A stretch of 64,000 nucleotides of DNA, taken from Xylanimonas protaetiae. Its GTDB lineage: Bacteria > Actinomycetota > Actinomycetes > Actinomycetales > Cellulomonadaceae. Shown piece after piece: positions 62,114 through 64,000 of the stretch (positions are counted from its first letter, which is position 1; the number at the start of each line of letters is the position of its first letter). A model generated the notes under the pieces. That model searched no databases and had not been told where the DNA came from. It was given only the letters and a program-made list of their open reading frames with translations. A program made the translations under genes and the position numbers. The stretch lies in assembly GCF_004135385.1 (NCBI RefSeq), contig NZ_CP035493.1:992001-1056000 (forward strand). The letters are read 5' to 3'.

Positions 62114-63838
62114 TCATCGCGGGGCGCGGGGCGCGAGCAGGGTCAGCGTCCCCTCCCGCGCCCACGCCGTCTCCCCGCCGGGCAGCGTGCCTGCCACCAC
62201 CGTGTCCGTGGCGGTGTACGCGAGCAGGCGCCCGTCGACGGCGAGGAGCCGCAGCGGGTCGCCGGTCGCCGGGGGCGCGGCGGTCCAGGTCTCGCCCGTG
62301 CGCAGGTCCACGCCCACGACGTGCGTCACGGCACCCTGGCCCATCCCGGTGCCGACCGCGAGCACGGCGACACGGCCGTCCGTGACCACCTCCGGCTGCC
62401 CGACCGCCGTGAGGCCGCCCGGCAGGCGGACGTTCCAGGTCGCGGCGCCGTCGTCGGCGCGCTGGGCGACGAGCGTCCGGTTGTCGGCGCCGAGGCTCAG
62501 CACGACGCCGCCCGCCCGGGCCAGCACCGTGGTGACGCGCGGGCCGGTGCCGGACCGGCCTCCCGCCGGCCAGACGCGCGCCCCGTCCGCACCGAGCGCG
62601 ACGAGGTGCCCGGAGCCGTCGAGCACCAGCCGCTGCGGTGCCGGGCCGTCCGTGGCGACGGGGAGCGCCGCCACGGACGGCACCGTGAACCGGACGGCGC
62701 CGCGCGCGTCGAGGAACGCGGACGTGTCGCCCACGCGCGCGAACCCGCCGGACGGGTCGGGCACCAGGGCGTCCTGCACGGAGCCCGGCGGCGCGGTCAG
62801 GGGCGCCCCGTCGGGCAGGTAGTCCGCCGCGACGCCGCAGCCCTCGACGTCCACGACCGTCGCCGAGACCCGGACGGTGGCCTCCGTGTGCACGCGGAAC
62901 CCGGCATCCTGGTCCGGGGCCAGGCCGCACGTGCGGACGTCGGCGACGGGCCGGAACGGGATGTCCGCGACCCAGCGGGCGTCCCCGGTCACGGCGTCGG
63001 TCACGGTCAGCCGGACGCCCTGGCCCACGAGGAGCCCGTCGGGGTAGAAGGCGGTCAGGTCGCTCTCGTCGAGGATCGGGGCCGGGGGCGGCACCTCGCC
63101 CGTGCGCTGCACGTCGAGCAGCCCTCCGCCGGCCAGCGGGTGCAGGTCGTGGCCCGTCGCGTCGCCGAGGTCGCGCTGCCCGACGACGTCGCCGCGCGCG
63201 TCGATGACGGTGACGCGCCGGTCCGCGGCGGGCCCGGCGAGGCAGGTCAGCGTCGTGGGGGTTGCCGCGCGCTCGCCGGCGACGGCCGCCGGCCCGCAGT
63301 CGACCTGCCCGCCCAGCGCGTGCCGCCACGCCTCGCGACCGTCGGCGAGGCGCAGCCCGACGACGTCGCCGCCGTCGGCCGTCACGACCGTCCCGGGGAG
63401 CGCGCCGAGCACCTCGCCGGTGAGCGGCGTCGTCCAGGCGGCCGTGAGGCCGCCGTGGCCCAGGTCGCGCACCCCGCCCGGGGACGCGACGACGGCCGCG
63501 ACCCGCGCACGCTCGGCGGCGTCCGCCCGCGCGTGCCGGACCGCGACCGTCACGCCCGCGGTCCCGCCGACGACGACGGCCACCGCCGTGCCGAGAGCGA
63601 CCAGGCGGCGGCGCGGCTGCCGCGCGAGGAGCGCCCGGGCGCTCCGGGCGGCGGCCCGCACCGGGTCCGCGAGCGCCGGGACCCGGCCGCCGCGAGCGCC
63701 GCCCGGACCGGCGCCAGATCCGTCCTCGGGCCCGGCGCCCGGTCCGGTGCCAGTCACGGAGCCGGTCACGGCGGCGGCGTCCGGCCCGGCCTCGTCGGGC
63801 TCGAGGTCGAACAGGAGCATGGTGTCGCGGCGAACCAT
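62114..63838 (-). CDS. Membrane-anchored PQQ-like beta-propeller protein (copy 2)
   Basis: 574 residues with the same plan as its neighbour: acidic N-terminus (LLFDLEPDEAGPDA), Arg-rich stretch, a membrane helix (about 80-100, LVALGTAVAVVVGGTAGVTV), then blades such as DGREAWRHALGGQ, TGDARWVADIPF and DGAATWNVRLPGG. The two genes are adjacent, same strand, 79 bp apart, each with its own leaderless promoter (TAGCCT at 63850-63845 here), and are products of an old duplication. Function unknown. Confidence 0.85.
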   Translation of the reverse strand: MVRRDTMLLFDLEPDEAGPDAAAVTGSVTGTGPGAGPEDGSGAGPGGARGGRVPALADPVRAAARSARALLARQPRRRLVALGTAVAVVVGGTAGVTVAVRHARADAAERARVAAVVASPGGVRDLGHGGLTAAWTTPLTGEVLGALPGTVVTADGGDVVGLRLADGREAWRHALGGQVDCGPAAVAGERAATPTTLTCLAGPAADRRVTVIDARGDVVGQRDLGDATGHDLHPLAGGGLLDVQRTGEVPPPAPILDESDLTAFYPDGLLVGQGVRLTVTDAVTGDARWVADIPFRPVADVRTCGLAPDQDAGFRVHTEATVRVSATVVDVEGCGVAADYLPDGAPLTAPPGSVQDALVPDPSGGFARVGDTSAFLDARGAVRFTVPSVAALPVATDGPAPQRLVLDGSGHLVALGADGARVWPAGGRSGTGPRVTTVLARAGGVVLSLGADNRTLVAQRADDGAATWNVRLPGGLTAVGQPEVVTDGRVAVLAVGTGMGQGAVTHVVGVDLRTGETWTAAPPATGDPLRLLAVDGRLLAYTATDTVVAGTLPGGETAWAREGTLTLLAPRAPR

Positions 63839-63958
63839 CCGCGCAGGCTAGAGCCTCCGCCTGTGCGGGGGAAGGGCGGTGCCTGGTCGCTGCCCGAGCC
63901 CCTGGCCGCGGGGCCGGTCCCGGTGCAGGCTAGGAGCACCCGTCCGGAAGGAGTCCTC

Positions 63959-64000
63959 GTGAGCATCTCCCTGTGCGCCACCTGCGGCGTCGAGCACGCG
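63959..64000 (+). CDS. Start of a gene, probably MBL-fold metallo-hydrolase (runs off window)
   Basis: Only 14 codons are present: VSISLCATCGVEHA. The short CxxC N-terminus followed by VEHA matches the zinc-ribbon start of a group of actinobacterial MBL-fold hydrolases, but nothing of the catalytic domain is in the window. GTG at 63959 has AAGGAG 5 nt upstream. Confidence 0.5.
   Translation, partial: MSISLCATCGVEHA

Overview
The window is a stretch of very GC-rich (about 74% by eye) chromosome from a Gram-positive actinobacterium, most likely a Micrococcales member of the Cellulomonas / Cellulosimicrobium / Isoptericola type. Evidence: strong G/C third-position codon use, many GTG starts, a DUF5926 protein, an actinobacterial two-domain NadE, a kinase-like/flippase membrane fusion, and about two dozen genes whose start codon lies 6-8 nt after a TAnnnT hexamer (leaderless transcription). 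No rRNA, tRNA, CRISPR, phage or IS transposase was seen; it reads as core chromosome sprinkled with small palindromic repeats.

Layout. 1-5.5 kb: start of a Ppx/GppA phosphatase, a DUF805 membrane protein, a three-gene sugar ABC importer (binding protein and two permeases, no ATPase) with a LacI-type operator, and methionine aminopeptidase. 5.5-6.6 kb: a membrane protein plus small XRE regulator behind two matching palindromic operators. 6.6-17.7 kb: HAD phosphatase and serS, a diacylglycerol-kinase-like lipid kinase, a 1430-aa internally duplicated membrane protein, a family-2 glycosyltransferase, DUF5926, and a CoA-transferase. 17.9-26.6 kb: haem synthesis, hemA divergent from hemE-hemY, then hemC-hemD-hemB-hemL with 4-bp start/stop overlaps. 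hemC carries an apparent one-base deletion and hemD contains an in-frame 70-bp palindromic element. 26.6-37 kb: AMIN-like lipoprotein, csoR-copZ-copA copper cassette, SRPBCC, CPBP and flippase membrane proteins, HU, a collagen-like-repeat metallopeptidase (apparently frameshifted), and CopC.

37-49.5 kb: nadE, a second membrane-protein/regulator pair with twin operators, a penicillin-binding protein, a conserved hypothetical, then three consecutive signalling genes (LuxR/LAL regulator, GAF-SpoIIE-HATPase phosphatase, SnoaL-tailed ECF sigma factor). 49.5-56.2 kb: two FluC/CrcB subunits, a 5'-3' exonuclease, a double VOC protein, ppc, and an epimerase. 56.2-64 kb: a tandem repeat running into a 76-bp palindrome, a yceI-sigma-anti-sigma operon facing a COG4315 lipoprotein gene with the same ECF promoter signature on both sides, endonuclease IV, two tandem beta-propeller paralogues, and the start of a probable metallo-hydrolase.

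Themes: (1) several long perfect or near-perfect palindromes, related copies of which lie between genes and inside hemD; (2) a separate 29-bp repeat in three places, one in coding sequence; (3) three genes each apparently missing one base in a G or C run, which points first to sequencing error; (4) a self-contained ECF sigma circuit readable from promoter sequence alone.
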